62,000 bases of DNA from Tubiluchus corallicola. Taxonomy: Eukaryota; Priapulida; Priapulimorpha; Priapulimorphida; Tubiluchidae. Each line of letters starts with the position of its first letter. Positions within the stretch are counted from its first letter, which is position 1. The DNA lies in the NCBI GenBank assembly GCA_030141605.1, contig JAQGDQ010000017.1, forward strand, positions 190,001 through 252,000, read 5' to 3'. Below, piece after piece: positions 11,901 through 24,779 of this stretch. A program made the translations under genes and the position numbers. The notes below the pieces were generated by a model that saw only the letters and a list, made by a program, of their open reading frames with translations, searched no databases and was not told the origin of the DNA.

Positions 11901-12002
11901 GTTTATTTAAAATGTTATGTTTCTTTTACGGTTTCACGGTTTAGGAAAGTGTTTTAATTTTTAGAAAGAAATTAAATCTATTTCGGGACATGTAAAGTGC
12001 GA
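11901..12002 (+). repeat. ~100-bp direct repeat, copy 2
   Basis: Partner of 11550-11650 on the far side of the minisatellite. Confidence 0.55.
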
Positions 12003-12470
12003 AAATGTCTAAAACACCAAACAAAATGTCTAAAAGGGAAGCTATATCCTTCCGTTTTACATGGATGGTAGTTACAGTATACCTACTGAGTCTACAATTC
12101 CCCATTTGTTAACAATTTCAGTACAATTTCGCTAGGTTGCGCAGATCAAGTCTCGCTAATTTTTCACCAAATGCCTGCCTATGAATTATTGATAACAACA
12201 AGCTGAGGAAAGCGCAGTATCACTTTCTGCTTACGCATTCGCCAGTGAATTTCTCATTAACGCTATTTTATAAGCCATCAGTTGCAGGGCTTCTCGCACT
12301 GACAAGCATTTCATATATTTCTTGCTAGGGCAACGAGGGATTTGAGAAAGCTGTAAATATTTCAATGTTTTGCCAGTCTCATTTATTTCGCTTGCATGCT
12401 TTTAGCTATAGATATATGTGAGTAATGTGTTGTTGACTTCGGATGAATATTGGATTTGAGGAAAGTCGGG
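12003..12470. other. No gene seen
   Basis: Unique-looking AT-rich DNA with no supported feature. Confidence 0.5.
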
Positions 12471-12475
12471 GAGAG

Positions 12476-12537
<62 letters not shown>

Positions 12538-12566
12538 AGGAGATGGAGTGTGTGTGTGTGTGAGAG
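12471..12566. repeat. (GA)n with adjoining (GT)n
   Basis: About 30 GA units, a short break, then about eight GT units from 12547 and more GA. Frames reading poly-RE or poly-LS are artefacts. Confidence 0.97.
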
Positions 12567-12569
12567 AGA

Positions 12570-14755
12570 AACAGAACAGAAAGGAAGAAAGATGGTTTCA
12601 TTCGCCATGCTTATTATGGCAGTTTAGCTCACAAAAACATGATGTATACATCCGAAAGCGGCTGAGACATCCCTGGCAGTCTAGTGGGGCTCGTATAGGC
12701 GTAGCCTTTATTATGAGTCATGCTGCAGTCTTGCAATGACCATCTAGCGTAAATAAAACTTTCCATTGGATGCTGGATTCCGGCTTGCAGGATACCGTAC
12801 ACAGGCTGCAAAACTGCATATAGACTGCAGACTGCAGGAAAGGATAGCTATTTAGTAACCAGGCTGATGCTTAGCTGCATAAGTTTCCACTCTCATTATT
12901 CTTAATTGAAAAAGGTAGATGGTTTATTAATCAAATGTCGACATTAGAACAATTAATAAATTAGGTCTATCATTTGTCCGTGAGCAATAATTGGGAAGAA
13001 TAAGGAAACTGAATGTTAGCTGATTGTGGGAAAAGGGGAAATATCGCTGGGTAATGCAAACTCTGTGCACATTAACTAGTTTCAGATTAACTAGTTGCTA
13101 GCAATTAAGAAAGACATAATTTTGTAATAATCAATGTACAAAAGTTCACCATGAGCCCCTCTACATTGTCATACACTTTTTGAAAAGTAATAACTAAGGG
13201 TTTACTCATTGGCGTAATGATTCTGTTATCATGACTATCCATTTTCATTTGTTCGTTTTAAGAGTTTTAATTTTGCAAGTAGTTTAACTTTTCCAAATGT
13301 CTCCTACCTGAGTTCGGGAGAAATCTTTTACGTTAACATTCTGACTGCCTTTTTCAAATGATTTCTATCGAAATTTTGCCGGCGCATTGCAAGTATCAGT
13401 TGCCATTGTGGCATTAATTTGCAGCAGTTTTCAAGTATATTCAACTGCATCTCTGTATTATATTGTGCAAGTCTAGCGGGATTTGCAGAGTTTATTGAGG
13501 ATACGACCTTCAAGAAAATTACAAGTCAAATTTGGTGAGGCAGGGAGTATGAACTGAAAAAAACAGTGTTGTGTAAGCTACAACAAGAACATATTGAAAA
13601 CGATTCATATGCAGCAGCCGTCCTGGACCATTTATCCGCAAGAATTTTCAAAGTAACGTTCAAACTGGCTGATAAAGTGCTCTAAAATTGAGTTTGATGT
13701 TTCTCATCTTTCTCTGTAACAAGCAAAGTAGATCGCTTTTCTAGAATAAACTAAAATCTCTGCGCATGCACTGCGATGGTCTGCAATAACCAGAAATGTA
13801 AATGGTTCGTCCCTTTGCAAACTTGATTAATTCAGCCGCAAAATTAGCGACGTAGGTATAACCGACAGATCACATTATAACAAAATCCGAGTTATGCAGA
13901 TGCATTCTCGCCTGCGTTAAGCCAATAAAAACGAGAGCTTCAAATCGCTAAAATTTTATGCCTTTCTTCAATCTCTGCGTATAGATTCCCCCGAGGGAAA
14001 AGCTGACACGTCAGTTTCAGGTGTTTCATGAAAGAGTGCATCGAACTACGATGCTGTAGAGCGTTTAGTCTTGGAAAATGCTCATAATAAGCGCATTAAA
14101 AATATAGAAAAACATTGAGCATTTCCCAAGACGCAAAAAGGCACAGGAAAAGATAGAACAAACTCCAAAATAATTTAATCGATTGACATTATTAAGCGGT
14201 AAATGTGTTCCTATGTGGTAAGCGGAAATATGATTTTATCTTATATAATTGGTCCACATATTCGATATAAAGCATTGTTCTTTCATTACCAACCCCCTGA
14301 TTTTACAATTTAAACTACTCTGTACGACATTTACTGCTATGTCCCACTCAGTCAGCAGTTCTCTACTACAACGTATCAAATGTTTAAAAGTGATCTTGAA
14401 TTTGCTTTGAAGTGGGGCTCAAACTGTTTGTCACTTTTAATACGAAGAGAAGAGGCGCTTGTATCATTTTGTCGCCAGGCTTCGTAATGTCAGGTTACCT
14501 CACATAAATATTTATTTTTTCTCTTTCCGATCAGTCTTTTGTTCACTTTAGTACTACTTGTGTTCAGATGTTCACATTACATATAGGAGTACTTATCTTA
14601 CAGAAGAAAATATCGAAAAAAAGGATATCAGTTCACTACAAGTTATACAAATTATATTTGTCCGAGCATGTATAATCTTTCTGCTTCAGTCGTAGATCTT
14701 GACTGGCTACAAATGGGTTGAGACGACCTGTGTAAGAAATCATACAGTCATTTAG
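12570..14755. other. No confident gene
   Basis: Two minus-strand frames have fairly natural composition: 12629-12811 and 13328-13513 (ending QNFDRNHLKKAVRMLT). Neither has a matched pair of splice sites or a family I know, so both are left as possibilities only. Confidence 0.4.
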
Positions 14756-14756
14756 T

Positions 14757-15189
14757 CATTCACCCATCCGCCATTCATTCCTTTAAGTCTTTATTTACCG
14801 ATTGATTCAGTCTGTCATGCATTCATTTATTCCCAAATCATTCATTGATTCATTGATTGATTAATTGATTGACTGACTGACTGCCTGAGTGACTCACTGA
14901 CTCACTGACTGACTGACTGACTGACTGACTGACTGACTGACTGACTCTGACTCACTCACTGACTGACTGACTGACTGACTGACTGACTGACTGACTGACT
15001 GACTGACTGACTCACTCACTCACTCACTCACTCACTCACTCACTCACTCACTCACTCACTCACACACTCACTCACTCACTCATTCAATCACTCACTCACT
15101 CACTCATTCCTTTGTTCACTCATTCATTCATTCATTCATTCAATCAACCAATCAATCAGTCAGTCAGTCAGTCAGTCAGTCAGTCAGTC
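14757..15189. repeat. Compound tetranucleotide array (CATT/GACT/CTCA/CAGT)
   Basis: Blocks run in order: CATT-rich, GACT, CTCA, CATT and CAGT. Each differs from its neighbour by one base per unit, as expected when variants spread within one array. Confidence 0.95.
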
Positions 15190-15194
15190 ATATG

Positions 15195-15221
15195 TCGGGA
15201 AATCGCATATATATTTCCCGA
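15195..15221. other. Perfect 9-bp hairpin beside array
   Basis: TCGGGAAAT and ATTTCCCGA flank a 9-base AT-rich loop immediately after the tetranucleotide array. No T-run follows, so it is not a pol III terminator. Confidence 0.7.
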
Positions 15222-15224
15222 AGA

Positions 15225-17715
15225 TAGCTTTAATTTTATGTGTCTATCAAATCCCCCCTAAATTCTCTAACATTTTTTCTGATTAATGAATTTTCCTTTA
15301 ACTACAGTCTTATAATATAGCTTTGAATGTTAAACTTAGATTTGCCCTAAGAATAGGTCTGTATGTAGGTAGTTCCAGACCATACAAGTATGCATTGCAT
15401 GAAGCCCACTATTTGGTATAATTTATGAAGGAAAAGTTTATATAAGGCTGCTGACATGAGCAACGAGGACGACTCTCTTAGCTTTCACTGGATAACAGAG
15501 CAAGTCCCTTTATATAGGTCTATAGTGCTAAATTATAGATAAAATTATGGTGCACCTAACTTGAATTTATGTTATACCTTATAAGGTGAGTATTGTGCTT
15601 TAGTGCATTGTGCTATTTGTGATAATATGCTATTCAGGTAATTGGTAATATGTAGGTAAACATTTATGATAGTTAACTAACACGATATATTTGTGAAATT
15701 TGTAATGTGAGGATCAAACTATAGCTTGTGAAGTGTGTATTATCAATGAATTGAATGAATAATTATTTATTTTGTTGTGGCCACATTTTAATCTAATCTT
15801 GTCTGTTTCTTATTGTTGGTTTGTGAACTTTTGAAATAGGAAGTATGAATGACTAAATAAAAATGATTAAATGTTCAAAGTAGTGAGACACAAACAATTA
15901 AAGAAATACATATAGAGGTTTACTTTAAAAACGCCTAATCGCATAACCCTATCTTAACGACAATCATAAAAACATTTCTGACAGTTTCAGCCCTGTTACA
16001 AATAGATTACCAGGTTAGTGTACCATAGGTTTCTCCCCTGAGCTTTGTTAACATAAAAATCATATACAATAAAATAAATTTTACGATAACTGTGATGTTA
16101 ATTGCCTAATTAGCAAAGCCTCAGACACGATTCACATTCAGACCATTGTTGGCAGATTTAAAGAGCGTGATGCTGACAAACTCAGATTTGATTTCTGTAT
16201 TGAGGAAGCTTTATAAAATATAAAGCTAAAAGTGTTTTCAATTTAAATTTCTGGTCTCAACTTCTTGCTGAAGTGACCATGGGAAACAATAAAAATTATT
16301 TCGTTTGTAGTTAAAACAACACAACATTATTAGAACTTTTATAATAGCCAAATAGGTAATGAATAGGTAACAAAAAATTGATTTGAATTATTTCGTTGAT
16401 TGATCATATTCTAGGATCAAGCTTATTTCAAATGTTAAATAGTGAAAATGTCTTGTATTGCTAACGTAACTTAACGTATGTGAACTGCTGTGTACCTGAT
16501 AATGTTTTAGTATGCGACGCATAAACGAGACGTGGCACTATACCTAAATCGTTTTTTTAGCAAAAACGGTTGTTTTAATTTTCAAAATCGATAAAAATGC
16601 TTCATCTCATTTTGTTGAAACACTTCCTATTATTAAATACTGTAGATTCAGAGCAGAGCTCCTCGCAAGCATCATAAAGTTAAGATGTATTACAAAACTA
16701 GAAGGAAATTGCATTATCCTTTGCTTGACTCATCAGCCGGGATAGCGAGATCTCTTCAGTAATGTAATTAGTCGGTGCTAGTATAACAATTACACGCCGA
16801 GCGCAGCATGAATTATAGCTATTGAACGGCGGATGTAGAACCGGAACTAGAACCGGAAGGCGAAGACAAATCAGCCTAAAACAATCTGCAAAGCCCTGGT
16901 GAGCTAATTGTTCGTTCTACAAGTAAAACGTTCTTGCTTGGTTGTTCAATAAATCCTAGTAGATGTGGACTGTAAACAATGACAGCAACTTTAGATTTAT
17001 TTATTATATTACGTAAATATTAATTTCAGCAGTAGCATTTGTTTGTTTCTGAGTTAACTCTAGGCTTATTATTTAGAATAATTACATGGCAGCTATCACA
17101 TTAAGACTTGTGTGTCACGTTGTTCACTTATTTATAGTAATATTATGTTGATAAAAATCTCTAAACAGAACAATGATAAACTCTTTGGCATCTGCGAGTC
17201 TTGTGTCTAAGTATCGCGTGACATAGCGTACTGGTTAATTAAATTCCATGACAAAAGTAATTTACCCACATTGGACTCTGTTCCACGACAATTCCACGTG
17301 CCGGCATAAAACACTGAAGACATTTATTCATTATATAACAGGGTGTCAGGGGAATGATAGCCCCGCTGTTCTCAAAAATGATCACATGTGATCACAAGTA
17401 CATATGTAGGCCTAAGCGTATCATTTTATGTTTTTGTTTAAAATATTTCTTATTCGACCTGTCTTTCTAGTTCTTTCTACTCCTCATTTCAGAAATCAAA
17501 AACCAATGAAAATCTTGAATAAATGAGTCACGACGCCCATCACAACTGAGAAGTCAATATGAATCGCATCCATGTCCATTTATGTGGCTGTTTGAGCAGT
17601 GAACAACGACAGTTAAAAGTTTTTTACTCAAATTTAAATGCCGTTTTTCATGATTTTGTGGATTTTTTCTCATCTTTTTCGGTTTCTTCGGTGCAGTGGC
17701 GGCCATTTATTTTCT
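15225..17715. other. No gene seen
   Basis: AT-rich DNA. A TATATAAGG box at about 15441 is followed by an ATG at 15458 opening only a ~28-codon frame (MSNEDDSLSFHWITEQ...), too little to call. The A-rich end near 15840-15875 could be a worn retroelement tail. Confidence 0.45.
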
Positions 17716-17905
17716 GACCCATTTACATTCCTCATCTTCATCATCTTTGTCGTCGTCGTTATCGTCACCATCATCATCATCATCAAGATCGTCGTCGTCG
17801 TCATCATCATCATCATCGTCATCAACACCAAAGCCACCACCACCACCATCATCGTCGTCATCATCACCAACTCATCATTATCATCATCAACATCATCATC
17901 ATTGA
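17716..17905. repeat. Compound trinucleotide array (ATC/GTC/ACC)
   Basis: ATC units interspersed with GTC and CACCA. It is open in several frames on both strands purely because of the repeat. Confidence 0.95.
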
Positions 17906-17909
17906 GGTC

Positions 17910-18840
17910 AAGGTGAAAATTAGGGTGTAGCATTTACAGACCGGAATCATCGCTGTAGTATTTATAGACCGCATCGACGCTATCTTCTGTGTTATTGCGA
18001 GTATACACATAGGCCTACATTGTTTAGCTGAAACCTAATATCTCAAAATCTATCACATCAATGGAGCGATGTGATGTGCGCTGGGCTTCACAGTCTGTAC
18101 TAAGCGCTAGACATATTCTGAAGGAACCATGTTTCTTTTATACTCATGGTGATAATGTATAGTTAGTAACTGGGTTTTGTATAAAGCGTGCGGCAATTGA
18201 ATAAGGTATCTGGGATTGATGAATGATTATAATAAGGTTATACATGTTCTCATTGCATGCAAAAGACTATACTGTACAGTTACTACAGTATAGCCTTTTC
18301 GAGAATGGTTAAATTTGCAAAATATGAAGTTTTACAACAAACAATTCTATTACATGCAATGCAGTTGTCCGCTATTTTACCTGTGCTGCACTGTAAAAAT
18401 TTTAATTTTAGTAAATTTAGAGACAGTCTCAGGGAGACAGGTAGGGAGAAGGGAGGAGTCAGCATAATTGTAACGTCGTTATATTTTTAGGTAACTTCCC
18501 GAAATTTCGTGACCTAACTTTAACTCAAAATACTTTTTTTTAGAAAATCTGGCAGTAAATTGATAGCTTTAAGCGGGCCTGATATTCGCAACTATCTTTT
18601 GACTAATATTTATTTTACAATTATTTGATCTATTTTAGGGCGTTACTTACTTTATCCATGTTATGGTACACACTGCAGCCTGCGGCCCCTCAAGCTTGGG
18701 GTGCCCTCAAACTTGAGGAGGTCTGCTAAAAGATTTTCAAATATATTTTTTTTGAAAAATGAGTATAATATTTTAATATTTTGTAAAATTCTTGAATAAT
18801 TCATTCGGGATCCCTGTTTGAAGCCCTTTAGTTGAGATAA
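17910..18840. other. No gene seen
   Basis: Frames at 18257-18490 and on the opposite strand overlap each other and lack splice sites or motifs. Confidence 0.45.
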
Positions 18841-18843
18841 GGT

Positions 18844-18870
18844 GCCCACAGTTTATATGTGACTGTGGGC
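18844..18870. other. Perfect 9-bp hairpin
   Basis: GCCCACAGT and ACTGTGGGC flank a 9-base loop, in a locally GC-richer patch (18680-18910) repeating GGTGCCC/GGGCACC words in both orientations. It may be an end or core of an unrecognised repeat. Confidence 0.6.
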
Positions 18871-18879
18871 CATTTAGAG

Positions 18880-20685
18880 GCGGCTACGTTTGAAGGGGCA
18901 CCCATCATTTCATTACCCCTAAAAAGTCATCCGGATCTGATTATGACTAATCCTCAATAATCATGCTTTTTGAAAATCTCTGACAAGCTAAATTAAAATT
19001 AATCCCTTTAAGACAGCTCTCCCTCGACTTAATTTCTCTCATCATCTAGATCAGACGACTAGAATTTTAAAAGGGTTTTAGTTGCTGCGAATCTGAATGG
19101 TTAATAATTACCGCTTTCTTAGTCTGTAGAAAGCTTTTATGAAATTAATGCGTGTCTGGATGATCACAAATGCATGGAAAAGAAGTGGCTGTATCACCAT
19201 CATAAAATTATGGCGGTTCAATAACAATAGCTCTTAGTCGAACTCTTGGAGGTTCAATATAGAACAGGAACACTTAACATGTGTAAGACTAAGGCATGGC
19301 ATGTTGCTTGAGACAGCACAGCGATGTACGTTATGGAACAGTATTATTGAGCTGTAGAAGGCACACAACGCAACACAACACATCAAAGGACATCACTGTA
19401 TGATACCCAACAGAGCATCAGCACAGTACAGTATACAACAACGTGACGTAACGCATCACAACGTAAAAATATAATAAACTTTGCTAATGGCCTCGATTTG
19501 CAAAAATTACAGGTCCACGATTTTACAGGCGTTAAAACTTTTGCCAGGCATTCCCGTTCCGTTCATTATCATGCAAATGGCTTAATTACTGGTAGCACTT
19601 CGGTAAATTGACGTTCGGGCAATTTAGTTTAGCAAATTACCAGCTACTGGCTGCTAAATGTAATTTAATATGCTCATTCCTATACACGAACAGCAAGGAA
19701 TCAAACAGCCATTAATTGAAAATGCCATTTAGCAGACAATGGCTGCTTGGGAGCTTGAAAAAAGTGTGGATTTGTGCGGCTTGATGCTTTCGCCAAGTAC
19801 ACGTAGATTAGTAACAAAGTGTGTTTAAAAATGTTAACAATATTATTCTAAAAATAACACAAAAGCAGTTTTTTGTAGCATGTTATATACAAGATGATTT
19901 ATATACACTGAAGTTTTAAAATAATTTTTCCTCGATAACGTCATAGTCATCTACAAAATCGGAAGTGTCACAAGATTTTGTTTATTTCAAATTACATATT
20001 CACGTGCAATCAGTACTACAACATAAAAACGAAATATCCAAAAACACTGTAGATGCTAAATGCGTAACCGCAAATACTCTTTTGAAAGAGTCTTGAAAGA
20101 CACCAAATAATATTATTAAAAGTTCTTGGTCTTTTGACTGAAAATAGCGTTTGGACACAAAGTATGGATGAAAAACATTTCTCGTCGAAGGCGTCAGCTT
20201 TTCGGGATTTCAACCATTTCACTGTTTGTTTATTCAACCTTTAAACAGCATCCAACGCTCAGTTTTTAAATGCTGTACTCCAGCAGAATTCTTGTTACTC
20301 AAAATTCAATTGAAAATAGCCTCGTTTTTACGGCACCTAACATGCTTTTTATTCGCCTTTATTGGCCTGTAATTTGTCTCGATACGAACTTGATTTTCTC
20401 GACAAACTTATCCCAAATTACCCGGCTGTTTATTGCTGTGAATGTCGCGAGTGAGAGCGGCAATGCTGTGCGTGAGCGGTGCGTCTGAACGTGCAAAGAG
20501 TTCTTCTCATTTAGAAAACAGAGTACAAATCCAACGATACTCAAAAGAGATTGTTGCTGATTATGGAAAGATTACATAAGATCGTTACGTACTTTCGTAG
20601 GATGGACTACTCAGTCAATGAGTCTAACTCACTGATATTAGAATGAGTAGTTTGTGCAAGTATACTAGAAGTTTAAATTTCTTTA
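18880..20685. other. No gene; degenerate CAACA/CAACG pentamers near 19360-19470
   Basis: The pentamer stretch resembles the other 5-bp regions of this window. The remaining sequence shows no coding signature. Confidence 0.45.
19565..19700. promoter_or_regulatory. Possible enhancer-like motif cluster
   Basis: A perfect octamer ATGCAAAT (19571-19578) lies three bases before a TTAATTA homeodomain-type core (19582-19588). More AATTA cores follow. Short AT-rich motifs are frequent by chance in such DNA, so this is a suggestion only. Confidence 0.2.
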
Positions 20686-20768
20686 CGCGGATCGACACTC
20701 AATTTACTGATCGACACTCATTTCACTACCCGATACTCCATTCACTGACCTACACTCATTTCACTTCA
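20686..20768 (+). repeat. Four-copy tandem repeat of ~20 bp
   Basis: Units resemble GATCGACACTCATTTCACT; the first two are closest, the last two diverged. Confidence 0.8.
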
Positions 20769-20769
20769 A

Positions 20770-22019
20770 ATAATTCATTTCAAGTTTTATTTTTTTAAAG
20801 GTAACAACTTAAACTCAGCCACGTTATTTGGAAATTCTTTTACTAAACTCGTCAATATTAGTTCCTGAACTCCAGTCTAGAACTGTTATTGTACAACCAA
20901 CATAGCGCCAGTAAACAAAAACAGCAATAACAACTCCAGTCTGCAAAAAAGTAATATTTAAAGAAGTTGAAAAATAATTATTGTGAAGTTTAGTGACAAG
21001 CGAATTGCAACAAAAACTCAGTCGGTTAGAACTGAATGTGGTCTTAATTCGACAACCTTTCTGCATCTGAAAATAGGCAGCTCGCCACATAGGGCCTATT
21101 GCGAAATACTTCAGTACCATACGATATACAACGCAGAAGAAAACATTAAAAATTCGAAAACACAATAAACAGCAATTCAGCGGGAGGGGGGGCGTAACAA
21201 AAATCAAAACCAACGACAAACCCCTAGTTATTAGCCCCATTTACTAAGCCCTTCTCTGGAAAACACAACTTGTAGTAACAACAGGAATGGCAATAGTAAC
21301 AACAGCGACAGTAACAGAAACAGCAATGCAAACGACAATGGCGATGAGAACAGCAGCAGATGTCTGTATTTTTTGCCATGAACTTTTTCTACCAGCAACA
21401 TCAATTGAGAAATTTGTTTAGATCCTTTAAATTTCAAGAAAAAGCCGACGAGTTGCAAAGATGCTTCTAAAGGGAACCATCTCATTATAATTATTGAACT
21501 CAATTATATAGGTTAACTGAAATACAAATCACGCAAAAGTAGGAAGGCATTGAAATTTTAAATCAAACAAAGAGTCTCTTCTTGAACTGATTTCTGATTG
21601 TATTTCGTAGTGAGATTTAGGGTTAGTTTTTTAAAAGAAGAATATCGCTTCACTGCACACTTCCCTTCCTACTAGCGGCTCAGCACGCTTGGTTTCATAA
21701 AGGATACAAAGAAAGGAGAAACCTATTCGTCATACCATTTCGTGCGCAAAGATTTATTGGACAGAAAAGGGCTATAAATTTGCAGCCTGCACTCTGGCAA
21801 AATGCTACAATAAGTATTTGACGCAGAACACGGATTAATTCATTTGTTGGACACTAGATGTATGGGATATGCTTTGTTAAGGAACTTGTTGAACGCGGGT
21901 AATAAAAATAATACAACTCCTTTATAAATATGTTTACAGTTAGTTGTGCTTAATAGAGTTAAATTGCCACCTTGTTCTTTCTTCCTTTTAAATCCCATCC
22001 ACTTTTCCACAATTTTACC
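20770..22019. other. No gene; CAGTAACAG-rich patch at 21270-21360
   Basis: The patch is a worn ACA/GCA trinucleotide array. The minus-strand frame 20824-21240 (138 aa) is Phe/Cys/Leu-rich with no recognisable motif. I judge it a chance frame. Confidence 0.4.
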
Positions 22020-22229
22020 GCTAGTTTCTTCTTTCTGTTTCTCCTCCTTTCTCTAGACCTTCTTTTCTTCCTACTTCTCTCCTTCCTTTCTCTCTTCCTT
22101 CCTTCCTTCCTTCCTTCCTTCTTTCTTTCATTCCTTCTTTCTTTGTCTTTCATTTATTCGTTCTTTCTTTTTGACGTTCTGTTCTCGCTATCTCATTGCT
22201 TGTTTTCTGCCTTCCCCCGCTTTCCAGTT

Positions 22230-22283
<54 letters not shown>

Positions 22284-22470
22284 TCTCTTTCTCCCCTCCG
22301 TTTTTGCCTTTTCCTTTTATTCCCCGGTTCGTACACTTTGTACACTTACCTTCAGATTAGTGGCAACTATTCTTTTCTTTTCATCCTCCAATTACATTTC
22401 TTTATTCGTTTCTACCCCTCTTTCTCTTTCTCTCTCTCTTCTTTCTCTCCCTCTCTCCCTAAGTCTCACT
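22020..22470. repeat. Polypyrimidine tract with (TTCC)n and (CT)n
   Basis: About 450 bp of C/T-rich plus strand, including TTCC units at 22095-22120 and about 28 CT units at 22228-22284. The 184-aa and 148-aa frames across it are low-complexity artefacts. Confidence 0.95.
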
Positions 22471-22479
22471 TTCGCTCAC

Positions 22480-22840
22480 ATACATATACACTCTATCGCT
22501 CGTCTCTGTTCTTTCTCACTACTTAATGGCTGGAAGTCTTGCTGCAGCGTCCTTATTGAGAAACGGGGGATAAACTGTATCATAAATCGTTTAATCGATT
22601 CAGCAAGTAAACCATGACTTGCAATTGATCTGTCTAAATGGCGCTATGGCTCTAAGCCACTAAACTTGATTTAACGTCTACAAGCATTCTACAATATACA
22701 TGTTAAGTGTGGCAATTCAAGCTCATGAATCCCCGACTAGCGCATTGCAGTGCACTTTGTTGGCTTTTCATTACATGAGTAATTAAAAGCAAAATAAAGA
22801 CAGACTTTAATTAATTGTGAGGCGCTCAAATGAATGAATA
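22480..22840. other. No gene seen
   Basis: Unique-looking sequence with nothing supportable. Confidence 0.5.
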
Positions 22841-23113
22841 AATACAACACAATACGCAATCCAATTCAATGCAATAGAATGCTATTTAATACACTGTAAT
22901 ACACGCAATGCAATGTAACGCAACGCAATGCAATACAATACAATACAGTACAGTACAGTGCAGCACAGTACGATACGATACGATACGGTACAATACGATA
23001 CCATACGATACGATACGATACGATACGACACGACACGACACGACACGACACGACACGACACGACACGACACGACACGATACAATACAATACAATACAATA
23101 CAATACAATACAA
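22841..23113. repeat. Pentanucleotide array (CAATA/CGATA/CGACA)
   Basis: Ordered blocks: degenerate GCAAT, then CAATA, CAGTA, CGATA, CGACA (about 13 perfect units) and CAATA again. Neighbouring blocks differ by single changes. Frames reading VSCR or DTTRH repeats are artefacts. Confidence 0.97.
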
Positions 23114-24557
23114 ATTTTGAAGCCTCGAATACATCAAAGTACATGTATTTTAATTTGTTGGAAATTAGGGAGGGCTTAGGCACCAGCAACGGCATTTTAA
23201 TTCAGCTTTTCGAAAATGCGGTGAGTGAAAAATACGACCAGATTGTATTTAATGACCAGAATTACATTTTTAGCTTGGGAAGCCAGAAGCTCTGCATTTG
23301 CATTTTGTCAAATTTTTTTAATTATGCCGTCGGAAACACACTCGGTAATATCCGCGTTTTACGTACGCTGGATTGATTTATAATAAACAGACGCGTTCAA
23401 TAATGATTATTTCAGCATGAGAAACCTAGTAAAGCCGTGTCAGATTTTCCACTTGGTTTTATATTTTCAAATTAGCGTCAATGTTAGAAAGATTTCTAAT
23501 TTGGCCAGTCTGTCCGTCTGTCTTCTAGTGCGTAAGATGTCGAGTAAGACAACAAAACTGCTATACAACAGTTCTAGTCTGATGATAATCAGTCACCTTG
23601 TGCAGGGGCTTGACACACAATCAAGAACTGTAGGCCCAACTGCTTATGTCCCCTGGTCCGTACCAGTATTTTTACAAATGTACTAAAATCCTGGTGAACT
23701 GGCAGTTTCAAGAAAATGAACATCAGTTTCAACAAAAAGTATATAACACGGAATATCTTCAGTTAAAAATTTCCGTTAACCATCAAATAGTTGCATAATC
23801 AAGCTTCGGGCAAATACAATTAAGTAATACGTATAGAAGTGCAGCACACATACGAAAATTACTTTTCAAAAGCTTGATAGACATTATCATGTTTGATAGT
23901 GTAAACTAAAAGCAGGCCAATTTTGGGAGAGTGCAAGAAGCGATTTTAAGAGCGTTCTAATTTTTTATGACCAGCCCAATTAAAAGCAAATCTCCATGAT
24001 ACTACAACACTTGATGAATCTCATTGTCAATTTTTCACGCGGCTGAGTTCGGAAGCAGCAAGACACGACTGTATCAAGAAATGATCACATGAAATCACAA
24101 AGTCGGCTGTAGTTGCGACACGGAAATGTCAACATTAAGTTATAAAACAATTTGACCGGAATCGAGCGCTCTAAATGTGGCATCAATGAGATTACTTGTT
24201 TGCTCATGTGATCGCTGAATTTGCCCAATAAATGATTGTTATGAAAACGGCAAATAATTCCCGGCTTCACTGACTATAAACTATTATGTACAGACTACAG
24301 TAAGTGAAAAGAAAAAGTGTGACCTAGAGAATTATAATGCAGTTAATATGCTTGCAGTTGAATACCGAAACTATAATAACATTAAAGTGTTTGCGAGTAA
24401 CTTGCACAAACATTTTGAATTTATTATTCGCGGCATTTATTCGGTTAAAATTTTTGTCAAAGAGATAAAAACATCCAAATGCAATGCCATACAACTGCAA
24501 CGTGACAGAAAACAAAAGCGCTGAGCCCTCCAGAATTCAGACGAGTTTTAGAGTTAA
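23114..24557. other. No confident gene
   Basis: A short acceptor-to-donor interval (about 23168-23221, ending AATGCG before GTGAGTG) is open but too short to judge. Otherwise AT-rich DNA. Confidence 0.4.
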
Positions 24558-24772
24558 ACTAGCGCTTATGTAACTTGCGGATTCTTTGAGGGTGCGAATA
24601 GATAAAATCGGTTTATTTTGTTTTTCAATGCACCCGTTTATACAGCTATTCTTTTATTCTTATTCTTTTTTTGCAGTTATTCCTATTGACTTGTTTCCGC
24701 AAGCTATTCCACAGACTGTTCCGCGCGGGAAAACGCGTCCGCATCCGCATAGCAAGTTACCTAAACGCCACT
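24558..24772. mobile_element. Small non-autonomous DNA transposon, copy 1 (Harbinger-like)
   Basis: A 215-bp element flanked on both sides by TAA (24555-24557 and 24773-24775). Its right end, read inward, is AGTGGCGTTTAGGTAACTTG. The left end, ACTAGCGCTTATGTAACTTG, is a diverged inverted copy. Interior blocks GATAAAATCGGTTTAT and CAATGCACCCGTTT are identical in the copy at 34207-34404. A 3-bp TAA target duplication with ends like these is typical of PIF/Harbinger elements, although no transposase is present to prove it. It encodes nothing; the overlapping frames are incidental. Confidence 0.75.
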
Positions 24773-24779
24773 TAACAGT

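Noticed and set aside
11550-12002. Solo LTR pair of a retrovirus-like element
   Set aside because: The direct repeats are only ~100 bp, lack TG...CA ends and enclose only a minisatellite.
20824-21240. 138-codon minus-strand gene
   Set aside because: No start or splice context or motif; composition fits chance reading of AT-rich DNA.
21972-22617. 184- and 148-codon Leu/Phe/Ser-rich frames
   Set aside because: Overlapping frames of a polypyrimidine tract.
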